DNA from: Protonemura montana
Lineage: Eukaryota; Arthropoda; Insecta; Plecoptera; Nemouridae
Assembly (NCBI GenBank): GCA_947568835.1
Contig: OX387607.1
Coordinates: 1,612,001-1,676,000 of the forward strand
DNA: 64,000 nt
Direction: 5' to 3'
The position numbers were made by a program, and so were the translations under genes. Below are positions 23,501 to 35,800 of the stretch, in pieces (the stretch's first letter is position 1; each line of letters opens with the position of its first letter). The notes under the pieces were generated by a model. The model was not told the origin of the DNA. It saw only the letters and a list, made by a program, of their open reading frames with translations, and ran no database searches.

Positions 23501-24811
23501 GCTGACAGTCTTCCAATGTTAACTGTCCAAATGCCTGGCTTCCCCATATAAATTTCCGATATTTTCTTGTCTCATTTACCAGTGTTTAATTTTAAGTAGG
23601 TGTGGGCTTGTAAAGTGCAGGAGGATCAAGCAGGGACGCTTGGCGTGCACATACTCTTTTAGAAATACAGTTTTTATTCTGCGATCTGGAAATATTTTTT
23701 TTTTTTTTTTTACTTTTGCGCAATTTGACTTAAAATCTTGGTAAAGCAAGCCACCATAATAAAGTGCCTTGCATTTTTAATGTGTTTTCCAACAATGACC
23801 CTGGTTGGTCCTGCCTTCGGTTGGCTGTGGAAAAGCATGTCGATACTGTAGAGACTTAAGTACCGGATGTACTCGTTGTTAACGAACGTGTCTTTGGTTT
23901 CAGGTGTCGGCCTGGTCACGCGCAAGATGGGCAATGCCGTCAGTCCGGTCGTGGAACTGACGCATAGCGGCGACCAGTGGAGTCTGTCGTCGTCGTCGAC
24001 ATTCAAGAACACTGTGATCACTTTCAAGCTGGGTCAGGAGTTCGATCAGGACACTCCCGACGGTCGCAAGGTGAAGGCGATCATCACCCAGGAGGGCAAC
24101 AAGCTGGTCGAGGTGCAGAAGGGCGACAAGGAGACCAAGATCGTGCGCGAGTTTTCTGATAAAGAGATTAAGATGGTGAGTACTTGGCTCACTTTGCCTT
24201 GACGACCTCGTGGCCGTCTCCTGGATCTCTATGCTTCAAAATGTGTTCTTTAATTAGCTGGGTTTCACTGGTGAAATCTGATTGTGGACTTGGCTATTTT
24301 CCTTTTAACACAAAGAAAAGTTTATTTGAATCTTCTTAAGTCGACCAACTGATGCCAGTAGTCAACCAAACTCTCTTTTGATCTTTCAATTCGTTATGGA
24401 CTTCCATTAAAACTTTGTCCTCTAGCAAGATGCTAATCCTCGCACACTTCTAGGGTGAAACGGTGGTAGTTTAACTTCACTTTGATCCTAAATTACAGCT
24501 CGGTAAAAACATATCTTGTCAGATGCATATCATTAATGCTGAGGCTGGGGCAACAATCTTAACTTAGTAAACAAATCCTTAAAAACGTGTCACAAAAAAC
24601 CCAATTTGAACACAACTGTAAATCATTAACCGATGGCACTTCTGCAATGTTTGAATGCCATCAATATATGTGTCAACCTATCGCACCCCACTAGGTCGGT
24701 GCCGGAATGGCGTCTTCCTCGTCACCTTTCTTACACGTCGCGTGTCTTCTCCCACAGGTGCTCACCGTCGGCGACGTCACTTGCACACGTGTCTACGCCA
24801 TCGTCTCCTAG
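17548..24811 (+). CDS. Fatty-acid-binding protein 1 (three coding exons)
   Basis: Coding exons are 17548-17626, 23904-24175 and 24758-24811. Junctions are GT-AG in phase and total 134 residues plus stop, the usual FABP size. The product is a cytosolic ten-strand beta-barrel carrier of long-chain fatty acids. Visible family marks are the N-terminal ...[20 protein letters not shown], then [20 protein letters not shown] and [20 protein letters not shown], and the C-terminal R128-x-Y130 (CTRVY) that contacts the ligand carboxylate in FABPs. Exon 2 joins what are separate exons 2 and 3 in FABP-2, so the middle intron is absent here. Intron 1 is 6.3 kb and contains a 5S SINE; intron 2 is 0.6 kb. 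The first exon and its flank (17290-17560) are less AT-rich than the surroundings. A polyadenylation signal lies at 25220-25225. Confidence 0.95.
20300..20745 (+). mobile_element. 5S-derived SINE, near single-headed (locus 3)
   Basis: Starts at the 5S-like ACGGTTTGGCGTGTCGGAAA, runs through GAAGTTAAGCAACACTTCGC and the linker to about 20460, then the body (to about 20640) and tail (ending near CAGTGCGTCGTGAAACACCA). It lies inside FABP-1 intron 1. With locus 6 it shows the probable ancestral single-head layout. Confidence 0.85.
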
Positions 24812-27154
24812 ACGTCTCGACGCCTCCTTTGCAGCGACGCCGACGCCGACGCCGCCATCTCCTACGTTTTTAAGTCAACTCGACCTGCAGGGTTTCTCAA
24901 CGCTGTCTGAACCACCGCCTGCTAAAGCTGGGACGAATCTCTCGCCGCCTTGCGTCTGTCAAGACCACATTTTTTCCTAGCTTTTCGTAGAATCACGCTG
25001 AACTGAAATGTTGAACTGTGAATGTCTTGTCGTCATTTTGGCGGGAAAGTCGCAACTTTTGTTTGAATTTACGACTTTTCTCTACTAGACATACTCCATT
25101 TTGTTCCATATCTGACGCCAGTGGGCGTCAACTATGCTGTGAAAGCTATGAAATATTATTATTATTGTATATTTTGGTCGTTGGGATGAGATTGTCTGTG
25201 GCTTATTGCACTGAATTTCAATAAATGCCGTTTTACTGCCGAATTCCAGGAGAGGTCGAGGGATTTTCACGGGAATTCTTTGAAACGAGGCAATTTCACA
25301 CGCATCCGGCACCAAGGCGGGAAATGCTCCTAACGTAGGTAGTGAAACGCCTATGTGGTTCGTTCTCAGCCTCTCAACGCGGCCCTTATCTCGTTCTAGA
25401 CAGCGCAAGAGTATTTTGTTTCTCAACCTCTTATTCATATCTGATTGCCATTATTGAGAGCTTTTCTAGAATTTGTATGACTTCAATGTTTTCATTGAGG
25501 TTGTTTTTTGCTAAACAATAAAACACGATTTGATAACTTAAATGCCGAGCGTTGCTTTTTTTCTAAACAGTATTTTATTTCAGCTGTCCGCTATTCCGAG
25601 TCCAGCAATTCCACTTCGAGTAATTGCTTTTTAAATCGCACTAACGGACTTTTGATTTCCACACCAACTCTTTATCTCGATTCCTGAGGTCACCTGATCA
25701 AGCTCCAGATGATTCCGTTTGTAAAGCGATGAAGATTCTAGCTCCAGTCCTATAATATGTCCTATGATTTATTCTATGTTCGTCAAAGTTCACCCGTTAG
25801 GTCCTTTGAATCATTTTGTTCACTTTTCGAACCGCTTAGCAACGAGCATTGTATGTCTCCACTTTTTTACCAGTGGCGGACCTCTGTTCCTGCACAGTCA
25901 CGCATGTCTTTGTTTTCACTCTGTGTTGAGTGTTATTAATTGCGATGCTGCGAGAGTGACAAAGACCGTCACGACACGGCTTTGCAGTAACATAGCGTCA
26001 CTACAATCAACGATATTCAGGTACATTATGAGCCTGTACAGGCAAACACGAACAACCTTTTTTTGGTGCAATTTTTTGTGGCAATTTTTAGCCACTTTGG
26101 CAAACCGAGTACTACAGCAAGTTCCAGTACTCGAGTGCTCGATATTGTTCTCACGAGGTAGCTTTTTTACCTGCCTATGTTGACTTTTAAATATCGATTT
26201 TTGAGTAGGTAGTAGCCGGTTCCACACGCATTGCAAGCGTTTACAATAGAAATCAGATTAAATTTGATGAGGCATTTTCCAGTCACAAAAATAAATCAAC
26301 TTGCAGAGAACCAATTGTTAAAGGTTTTTAAAAAAGCCAGCAAAGTGTTTTTCCATCAAATTCTGAGCGCTGATGTTCTTTATCGCTGGAAACGTGTGAC
26401 ATTCGTGCGATTACAAGCTCCGTGAGAGTGAAATCATTGCCACCTTGATCTGCAAAACTTGGCGGCGACAAAAGCACTCATTCTCTGAACTAGGGAATCC
26501 AAGGCGTGCGTGGGAAAACACGTGACAGTCACGCCACCGCGAAGCTAATCCTCGTAATTCCAAGTGCAGTCAAGTGCATTGGATTGTCGCAATGCGGCAA
26601 CGACTGCGATTCATTGGTACATTCTTTCAAACACCTTTCAGACTCGAGTGCGCCGATATTTATGACAAAGATCGACACTTCTCCAAACATACCCGAAGGC
26701 TCCTCACTAAAGGATTACGTCTTTGTCGATTCAACCATCTAATTGTTGAAAGAGCAGGGTTTTTCTAATAGCAACTCATTCCAACACCTCGTGTGCTGTT
26801 CTTATTGATTAGTTTATTCAGTTATTTAATTCTTCTTCGTAAAGATATGCTACAGCGATTATTTTTGATTGTAATCATCTAATCCTTTCCGTCGATTCAC
26901 AATGCAACATTTCGCTACAATTTCACTTATTTTGTTAATAGCTGCCGTATCGGTTGGCCTAAAAATATGATTCAAAATTCTTTGGGAAGGTGTAAGTGTT
27001 CTCCTACCGCCCTGTACGTTTCAATCGATTCCAATCAATATTCCCTATGTAATTGACCGAAGAAGATGGGACTGTTTTTCAGCTCAATCAAAGATTGCCA
27101 CGAAACGACTTGAGCTACAAACTTGAAGTTGAAATCGGATTTCAATTGCAAACG
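24812..27154. other. FABP-1 3' UTR and intergenic DNA
   Basis: The first part is the probable 3' UTR (AATAAA at 25220-25225). The rest has short open frames (for example 25764-26183, 26506-26742) with no recognisable motif. A tRNA-SINE tail motif (gcattgcaagcgtttacaat) occurs near 26230. Confidence 0.45.
25220..25225 (+). other. Polyadenylation signal of FABP-1
   Basis: AATAAA about 410 bp past the FABP-1 stop codon. Another lies near 25517; which is used cannot be told. Confidence 0.5.
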
Positions 27155-27300
27155 CCTGCAATGCATATTTTATTATTAGGAACACTAATGACTACCCAAA
27201 AGTTAGTGAAGATCTGGGTTTGAGTCCCCGTTTGGGCAACAATCTTTCAGGGTTGTTAGAGTTTCTAACAATAAAATCATTGATTTATGTTTTAAAATCG
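27155..27300 (+). repeat. tRNA-derived SINE, degenerate copy
   Basis: Contains ttattattaggaacactaa, then a B-box-like gggtttgagtccccgtttgg and the tail ttagagtttctaacaataaa shared with the copies at 33 kb. The A-box end is eroded. Confidence 0.55.
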
Positions 27301-27896
27301 TCTGTTCGACGTCATTGGCCAGGCACGTGATGCACTATTAAACAACCGTCGTGATCGTCATGACAACAGTGTTAAGGTTTGAGTTGTGGTTGGCGAATGA
27401 GTGTGGTTGGATTGCGACGGTAAGATGGCCTGCTGACGCCACCTGGATGATTGTTTGTTCATTGATTGTTGAGAAACTAGTGAGAGATGTCAATTGTTTT
27501 TATTTTTAATGTTAAGGACGAAGGTTGAGTCTTTGTGGAAACTTAAAAAAATATCCAGTCACAGAAAATAATCAGGAAAAATATTCTTGAGTTATTTTCT
27601 AATAAAATCATTGGAGTGTGTTGAATGGCATTTACTAACATTACTATACCTACATACTATCATTTACTGCGTGAAAAGTGAAATATTACAAGAATCTCTT
27701 CAAAAATAGAACAAAAAGAGGTAGAAAGCTAATTTACTACAGTTGCGTTATTTCAGTGAGCTGAAAAACAAATTGGAATGATAGAGCGTGGGCATTTTGA
27801 AAAATAAAATCTAAAAAATTTCGTAATTTTTGAACTTTTGATGAACTTACTGATAGATTTTTTAAAATTTTGACAGAAAAAAAATAACGAAACACG

Positions 27897-28455
27897 AGGA
27901 CCGGTGTTTCCAGCACGCCAAACCGTTCGGTGGTCACCCATCCTATACCTGACTCAGCGCAGTGTTGCTTAACTTTCATCCCTCCAACCTCTCTCCCGAA
28001 CAGAACTGGTCATGTGTATGATGGTCACCCATCCAATACCTGACCCAGCGCAGTGTTGCTTAACTTTCATTCCTCCAACCTCTCTCCCGAACAGAACTGG
28101 CCATGTGTATGATGGTCACCCATCCAATACCTGACCCAGCGCAGTGTTGTTTAACTTTCATCCCTCCAACCTCTCTCCCGAACAGAACTGGTCATGTGTA
28201 TGATGGTCACCCATCCAATACCTGACCCAGCGCAGTGTTGCTTAACTTTCATTCCTCCAACCTCTCTCCCGAACAGAACTGGCCATGTGTATGATGGTCA
28301 CTCATCCAATACCTGACCCAGCGCAGTGTTGCTTAACTTTCATCCCTCCAACCTCTCTCCCGAACAGAACTGGTCATGTGTATGATGGTCACCCATCCAA
28401 TACCCGACTCAGTGCAGTGTTGCTTAACTTCGGTAATGTCACGAGGACCGGTGTT
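27897..28455 (-). repeat. Body-less array of 5S-derived 91-bp head units (locus 4)
   Basis: About six minus-strand units of the 5S-derived head follow one another, bounded on both sides by the 5S-like cacgaggaccggtgttt stretch. No SINE body is attached. It is effectively a small satellite made of RNA polymerase III internal-promoter copies. Units differ by a few substitutions, such as ggccatgtg in place of ggtcatgtg and attcctcc in place of atccctcc in alternate copies. Confidence 0.85.
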
Positions 28456-29214
28456 TATAAGTGAGAATTCATGATTTAGGAGAATTCAGCCCCAACTGAC
28501 TTGTAGTGTTGAGTGTGTAGATACTACTCAAAGCTTCTTCTGCTGTTTTATGAGGCAACAATGAGGACTTCAGGACTTTATGGGGACTTGCAAATGTGAT
28601 CGAAGGTTGTAACAGTATCTTTGGTCCTGACTTTCAATCTCCCGGCAAGCTGGATCAAACTTCAAAACAAATGAAAGCTCGTGCAATTGGCGACAATTTT
28701 GACCAAATGATCGCTAGTTCAGTGTAGATATTGGTAGTAATTGTGATCGTGGAAGCGTTGCTTATTATTACTAAATACATTAGTACTATTACCAGGTTAA
28801 TTTCGAAATAAACCTTCCCGTTGCTTCAATACGTTTGGTTTAAAATATTAAAATTGGTCGTTCACAAATATGCCATACATTTTTCAAATGTTTAGATGAT
28901 GCGCCGTACTTTACCCAGCTGAAAAAATCTGCCACTTACGTTCCTCAGCGGGTGACCCGTGCCTTGCAGGGGGGTTTCCCCCCCCCCCTCCCCCCCTCCC
29001 CCCTCCTCTCGGCCAAAACAGATGCAAACACATTCACGATCATCGCTCAGAATTATGTCGTTTTTTTTGCTCGCTTGGTTGAAAAAATTGGCGTTCAACT
29101 CGGTTTTATTGTAGCAGTTGATCTTCCCGAATAGAACACGCGTTCCTAGACTTGTTATAACTTGCAACTGCCACAAACATTTTAACTGTCCCCTTTTCAA
29201 AATCTACCAGTATA

Positions 29215-29890
29215 CATTATTATTATTATTATTTGTGGTGTTTAGCGACGCACTTTTTTGACATCTGGTCATGTGGCACTGGTCTAATGGCGTCGGTAAA
29301 TGAGTGGATGATTATGAGAATGATGATGAGCCTAACCTAGCCTAGAAGGGAGGAGGGGAAACCCGGTGCCGGCACGTAGCCGACTCCTGTCGAACAGCAC
29401 CAAGGGGACCACCGGCTTAACGTCCCTTCCGAAGGACGGTACAACGTGAACAACAGGATTCCTCCACAAATCCATGCTGTCGAGAGGTTGATAAGCAACG
29501 CGAGTGAAGTTGCTGTACTAACTTTCATCCCTCCAACCTCTCTCCCGAACAGAACTGGTCATGTGTATGATGGTCACCCATCCAATACCTGACTCAGCGC
29601 AGTGTTGCTTAACTTTCATCCCTCCAACCTCTCTCCCGAACAGAACTGGTCATGTGTATGATGGTCACCCATCCAATACCTGACCCAGCGCAGTGTTGCT
29701 TAACTTTCATCCCTCCAACCTCTCTCCCGAACAGAGCTGGTCATGTGTATGATGGTCACCCATCCAATACCTGACTCAGCGCAGTGTTGCTTAACTTTCA
29801 TCCCTCCAACCTCTCTCCCGAACAGAACTGGTCATGTGTATGATGGTCACCCATCCAATACCTGACCCAGCGCAGTGTTGCTTAACTTCG
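29215..29890 (-). mobile_element. 5S-derived SINE with multiple heads (locus 5)
   Basis: On the minus strand four head units (29890 down to about 29525) are followed by the body (to about 29330), the cat/tca tail and an ATT microsatellite at its 3' end (about 29217-29231). The body retains the recurrent 63-codon open frame (29337-29528). The upstream flank lies about 150 bp from a tRNA-Pro gene. Confidence 0.85.
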
Positions 29891-30030
29891 TATACATTAT
29901 CGGATTCGAAGAGTAAATACTTGGCAAGACAATTTAGTTGATTTCTTTTCCTAATCGATATGCAGTAAAACAAACATAAGGTCACTAAAAGTTACTGACC
30001 TCAGACGCATCTAAAAACTAAACCGTTCAG

Positions 30031-30036
30031 AAAAAA
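30031..30036 (-). terminator. RNA polymerase III terminator of tRNA-Pro
   Basis: On the minus strand TTTTTT begins six bases past the tRNA 3' end, as expected for pol III termination. Confidence 0.85.
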
Positions 30037-30041
30037 CAATT

Positions 30042-30113
30042 GGGCTCGTCCGGGATTTGAACCCGGGACCTCTCGCACCCTAAGCGAGAATCATACCCCT
30101 AGACCAACGAGCC
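30042..30113 (-). tRNA. tRNA-Pro (anticodon AGG)
   Basis: The 72-nt minus-strand gene begins GGCTCGTTGGTCTAGGGGTA and ends GACGAGCCC. The acceptor stem pairs GGCTCGT with ACGAGCC, leaving one discriminator base. The anticodon arm is TCTCGC-TTAGGGT-GCGAGA, giving AGG. The A box (TGGTCTAGGGG) and B box (GGTTCAAATCC) match consensus. No intron and no encoded CCA, as is normal for eukaryotes. The stems are perfect and a T6 terminator follows, so it should be a functional nuclear proline tRNA rather than a SINE remnant. Confidence 0.97.
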
Positions 30114-30753
30114 AACTGACATAATGTGTGATAGAAGCAGTATTATTTAATTGCAGTAATTTTAGAAAGCAACTCCGTACGTAGCCATGCACGATAATTA
30201 TAAAGAAACTGAACTGTACCGTTGAGAGTCTCTGCACGTGCGGTTTAATATCTCCTTTAGCTTTGCAAATAATTATGTTTTTAAGAAAAACCACCTCTTA
30301 ATAGGGGTGAAAAGCAATGATGTCCTAAGCTAATTTTCATAAACTTTCAAACCAACATTCAGGGAGGTTTCCTGAACATCTCCTGAAAACTTCAACCTGA
30401 CACTATTTTTGTCTGACCAAAATCACAAAGCTTCTGAATTTAAAAGTTTTAACCTCAGAGTGAAAATAAGACCAGCCAATCACAGACGGTGTAATTCGAG
30501 ATGATCAGGGGTTGTGACCGTGGTAATTACAACTTTAGCTTGCAATATATCGGGGTGTAAGTATTAATTTTTGTCAGGTGGATCCAGCCCGTGAACCATA
30601 TCGCTTGTCACTTTTCCTAGTGTGTTGTTGATTCAGGTCTTACAACTCAAGTTCTTTCCTACAAGATGCAAATAACTACTCTACAATATTTGATATTGGC
30701 CAGTCTTGACCTGATTTATCACGAGGAAATATAAGGGGAGCTAGACTGGATAA

Positions 30754-30896
30754 ATGTGCGACCGAACCGGGAGGACATCCCTTATCCCACCCGGCGAAAA
30801 CAGGAATATGTATCCCCGGAAAGATTAGCTGGAAGAGCACCCGATCTGCAATTTGGAGGTTCTGGACTCGTATCCCGGTTCGGTCACACTTTTTTT
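30754..30896 (+). repeat. tRNA-like segment within an inverted repeat
   Basis: An A-box-like TTAGCTGGAAGAGCACCCG and a B-box-like GGACTCGTATCCCGG lie within 30805-30888, followed by a T-run (ctttttttc). The 3' end TCCCGGTTCGGTCACA is mirrored as an inverted copy, gtgcgaccgaaccggga, at 30754-30770. No proper acceptor stem flanks the tRNA core, so this is more likely a tRNA-derived SINE head or a decayed tRNA than a working gene. Confidence 0.5.
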
Positions 30897-31049
30897 CAGT
30901 TTAGCTTCGTTACTATCCATCGCTTGCTGGGTTTAGTTCACCAGGAAAACCAAAAAACCCAGTTGCACCAATTTTAATTATAAACAGAAACAAATATCAG
31001 TGTGTCATGTCTCATCGGACCTCGTATTACTGAATCTCAGAATACTGAT

Positions 31050-31500
31050 TTATTATTATTATTATTTGTGGTGTTTAACGACGCACTGTTTTGACAACTG
31101 GCCCTGCGGCACTGGTCTAATGGCGTCGGTGAATGAGTGGATGATGATGATGATGATGATGATGAACCTAACCTAGCCTAGAAGGGAGGAGGGGATACCC
31201 GGTGCCGGCACGTAGCCTACTCCTGTCGAAAAGCACCAAGGGGACCACCGGCTTCACGTCCCTTCCGAAGGACGGTACAACTCGAACAGCAGGATTCCTC
31301 CACAAATCCATGCTGTCGAGAGGTTGATAAGCGAGGCGAATGAAGTTGCTGTACTAACTTTCATCCCTCCAACCTCTCTCCCGAACAGAACTGGTCATGT
31401 GTATGATGGTCACCCATTCAATACCTGACTCAGCGCAGTGTTGCTTAACTTCGGTGATCTAACGAGAACCGGTGTTTCCAACACGCCAAACCGTTCAGTC
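31050..31500 (-). mobile_element. 5S-derived SINE, single-headed (locus 6)
   Basis: Reading the minus strand: 5S-like head (AACGGTTTGGCGTGTTGGAA, then CGAAGTTAAGCAACACTGCG) at 31495 down to about 31400, linker, body (about 31350-31165), a tga/cat microsatellite, CGTCGTTAAACACCACAAAT and an ATT-repeat tail near 31052-31066. This is the cleanest single-copy layout in the window and a good template for the family. Confidence 0.88.
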
Positions 31501-32099
31501 AGAATACTGAACGCATACTTTGAATTGAACATGGCGACAGTCGGGTGTCAATAACTGACACAGCAAAACTCCATACTCCGACAAACAACGACGTGACCGC
31601 GAGCACGCGTGCCCGTGATTGCGATCAGGTGTACGTAAACAGAGTAAAGAGCGCAATTAGTGTCGTGTTCAATGAAATGTAATGAGAGACGGAACTGGGA
31701 AAGATATATGCGAGGAAACGAGATGCAAGAATGTGCGTGTTTTGTAAGGCAATGGCTGTCTGGCATGCCCATGAAGCTCAACTATAAGATTACTTGCATT
31801 TACTGGCATTTAACCAGGAAGAGTGCAGAAGAATTTGTTGCAGCTGTTTTTTTTATGTACCAGTATTACTTTATAATCGCAAGATTTTGGTTTGGTTGCC
31901 ATCTTTAAAAAGAGAATGTGAGGTAAGGAACATAAGAGTTTTAAATGCCAGGACGTTGGCAAAGACTGTTTTCTCAGTCAAATTGGTTTTTAATTTAATT
32001 TAATTTTAGTAAAAAGGTAAATTTATGCAATTTAGACTAAACATTTTAATTGACAATTGAAAATTACAGATATCTTACAAAAATAAATGTACAACGTTA

Positions 32100-32839
<740 letters not shown>

Positions 32840-32854
32840 CTACCCAGCAGCAAG

Positions 32855-35800
32855 ATGGTGGACGCATTCCTCGGCAGGAAGTTCAAGTTGGACCATGAGT
32901 CTACTGTCAACTTCGATGCGTACATGCGAGCCCTAGGTGAGCGGATAGGGCCAATCTCTTTTTTATAGTTAGGAACAATGAGAACCTCTCAAAAATCGAT
33001 ACCAAAAACCTGGTATCAGCGACAGGTGGAGTTCGGGGTTCGATCCACCGTTTGGGCACCAATTTTTGAGTGGTTATTAGTGTTCCCAATAATAAAATAC
33101 TTTAAACATTAAAAGCGTTTGCAATTTAAATAAGATTTCACAGGGTCACTCTTCTAGCTGTTGTGTTTGTTTACGGTTTTTTCTTCCAGCAGCTTTTGGA
33201 TGATCTTACTAGTTCAAATCTTATATCCATCGGCTCCGGCAACGATTACATTAATTTCTTAACTGATAGTTATCTTTTTAACTGACAGTTAACCGATCTA
33301 GAGGCTGTAATTCCGCATCTAATACTGAGCGTGCAAAGTTGATTACGTCTGTAAGCTTGGGCCTTTTTTTATCGATAGAAAAACACCGAGTTCAATCAAC
33401 AATTGTAAACAAGACTCAAGGTCAGGTGAAAGGTCAATTGGATCATTGTCAAGTAAACAATTGTCATGTTTTATTGTTAACAACACTAAAACCGCCTCAA
33501 AAATTGATGCCCAAACGCGGACTCGAACCCCGATCTCCACCTGTCGCGGGTGTTGCTCTGAACCATTGAGCTACTTGGACACTGGCTTTTAGAGTCGATT
33601 TTAGTGTATTTGATGAGTATTGCAAGCGTTTGCAATTTAAATAAGATTTCATCCTAATACAGCAACGAATCCAACGTCAAATTGGATTTACTCGAGTTTG
33701 ACAGGTTGTGACGTGATATAGCGTCACTAGAATCAGAGTGACTGTGAGTATTCACAGCCTCTTAGTTCTACTCCTCGGAGAACTGTCATTCTCATCAAAT
33801 ACACTAAAATCGTCTCAAAAAGCCAGTGTCAAAGTAGCTCAATGGGTTAGAGCAACACCCGCGACAGGTGGAGATCGGGGTTCGTGTCCGCGTTTGGGCA
33901 TCAATTATTGAGATGGTTATAGTGTTGTTAATAATAAAATACCCCGCGCATTGCAAGCGTTTGCAATTTAAATAAGATTACATCCTAATTGTCTTGTTAA
34001 TTGGTTAACCGCATTTTTAATAACACACGAGAGGAATCTTGCTTTTCAACTTTTAACCGATTTATTTTCAAAGCGATGAGATTCATTTTGTTTGCCCGCT
34101 GATTGGCCAGTTTCCCATTTCTTACTCGCTCTTTTTGCTGACTGAAATTCTAAGGAAAGTTTTGCCACTTAACTAGAACGAACCTGATCTTTGAGAACTA
34201 CGTTAACATTACATTAATTGTTGACTTATTCAATTACATCAATTACATTTTCAATTGTTGATATTAATCGTTGATTGTCAATGAATGAAAATGGACAGAA
34301 GCAAGTATTTCCCTTGATTTCTGCAAGCATGTGCATATCGATACGCAATCAAATCCGGACGTTCAAAACTGCAATAAATGTATATTGATTCTTCTGAATT
34401 ACCTCTGATTTAATTACTGCTTACAAAACCAAAAATGTTAAATGTAAAAGTGCGACAATTGTGCAATGAGCCCAACTAGCATCAGACACAGGCTATTTGT
34501 ATGTGTATTTTGATATCGGGTCCGTGGATTTATGAAATTCGCCACTGAAATACGCCACTGATATTTGGACACTAATAGGTTTTCACATAATTGTGTGCTT
34601 GCTGTGTGTTTTATTTTTGCATCAATTATAGCAAACTGGTAATTACTAATATTATGGTTTGTTGCGAGGAAATGATTGCCAAGTGTATATTTCAAAGTTT
34701 TATGACAGGTAAAAATTGTCGCCTGTAAAAGAAGGTCAGCATGCACTTTGATTGGTGAGATTAGATGTAAATAAAGTTGAATCTGTTGAGATTATGTCAA
34801 GATATTGTAATCTGTGTTTGTACGGTGAAGCCGTTGGTTGGTCGCCTACATGATTTGATAATATCGAACAAATACTGTCAGTCACGTTGTAAAATAGACC
34901 GCTACATTTTGATTAGATTGTGCATACACTTCAAAATAAACACGCACTTTAAATTTTACTCGCTATTGGCTTCTTGTTTCTGCTTATTCGAATTCGCATT
35001 AGTTTTTTTTTTCATAAGGCCAGACCACGACGTAAAATATTCATATCTTAATCTAACTTTTAAAAGAAAACCAAATGAAAGCCATGAAAATTATTAGAAG
35101 GTACTTTAATCAATGGGTCAGGTATTGGATGGGTGACCATCATACACATGACCAGTTCTGTTCGGGAGAGAGATTGGAGGGATGAAAGTTAAGCAACACT
35201 ACGCTGGGTCAGGTATTGGATGGGTGACCATCATACACATGACCAGTTCTGTTCGGGAGAGAGGTTGGAGGGATGAAAGTTAAGCAACACTGCGCTGGGT
35301 CAGGTATTGGATGGTTGACCATCATACACATGACCAGTTCTGTTCGGGAGAGAGGTTGGAGGGATGAAAGTTAGTACAGCAACTTTATTCGCTTTGCTTA
35401 TCAAACTTTCGATAGCATGGATTTGTGGAGGAATCCTGTTGTTCGCGTTGTACCGTCCTTCGGAAGGAACGTTAAGCCGGTGGTCCCCTTGGTGCTCTTC
35501 GACAGGAGTAGACTACGTACCGGGTGTCCCCTCCTCCCTTTAAGGCTAGGTTAGACTCATCATCATCCTCATCATCATCCTAATCATCATCCTCTCTTTC
35601 ACCAACGTCATTAGACCAGTGCTATAGGGCCAGTTGTGAAAACAGTGCGTCGTTAAACACAACAAATAAATGCAACCCAAGCTAAGTCCTTCAACCAAAA
35701 ATTGGCTTGCTTTGAATTAATTTTGTTCTTGATTTTTGCAGGGGTGGGCACGATCCTGCGTACTCTTGGCAACACTGTCGTGGCGACATACATCCTTACC

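Noticed and set aside
23977-24159. [11 protein letters not shown]-type ORF on the plus strand
   Set aside because: Out-of-frame shadow of FABP-1 exon 2.
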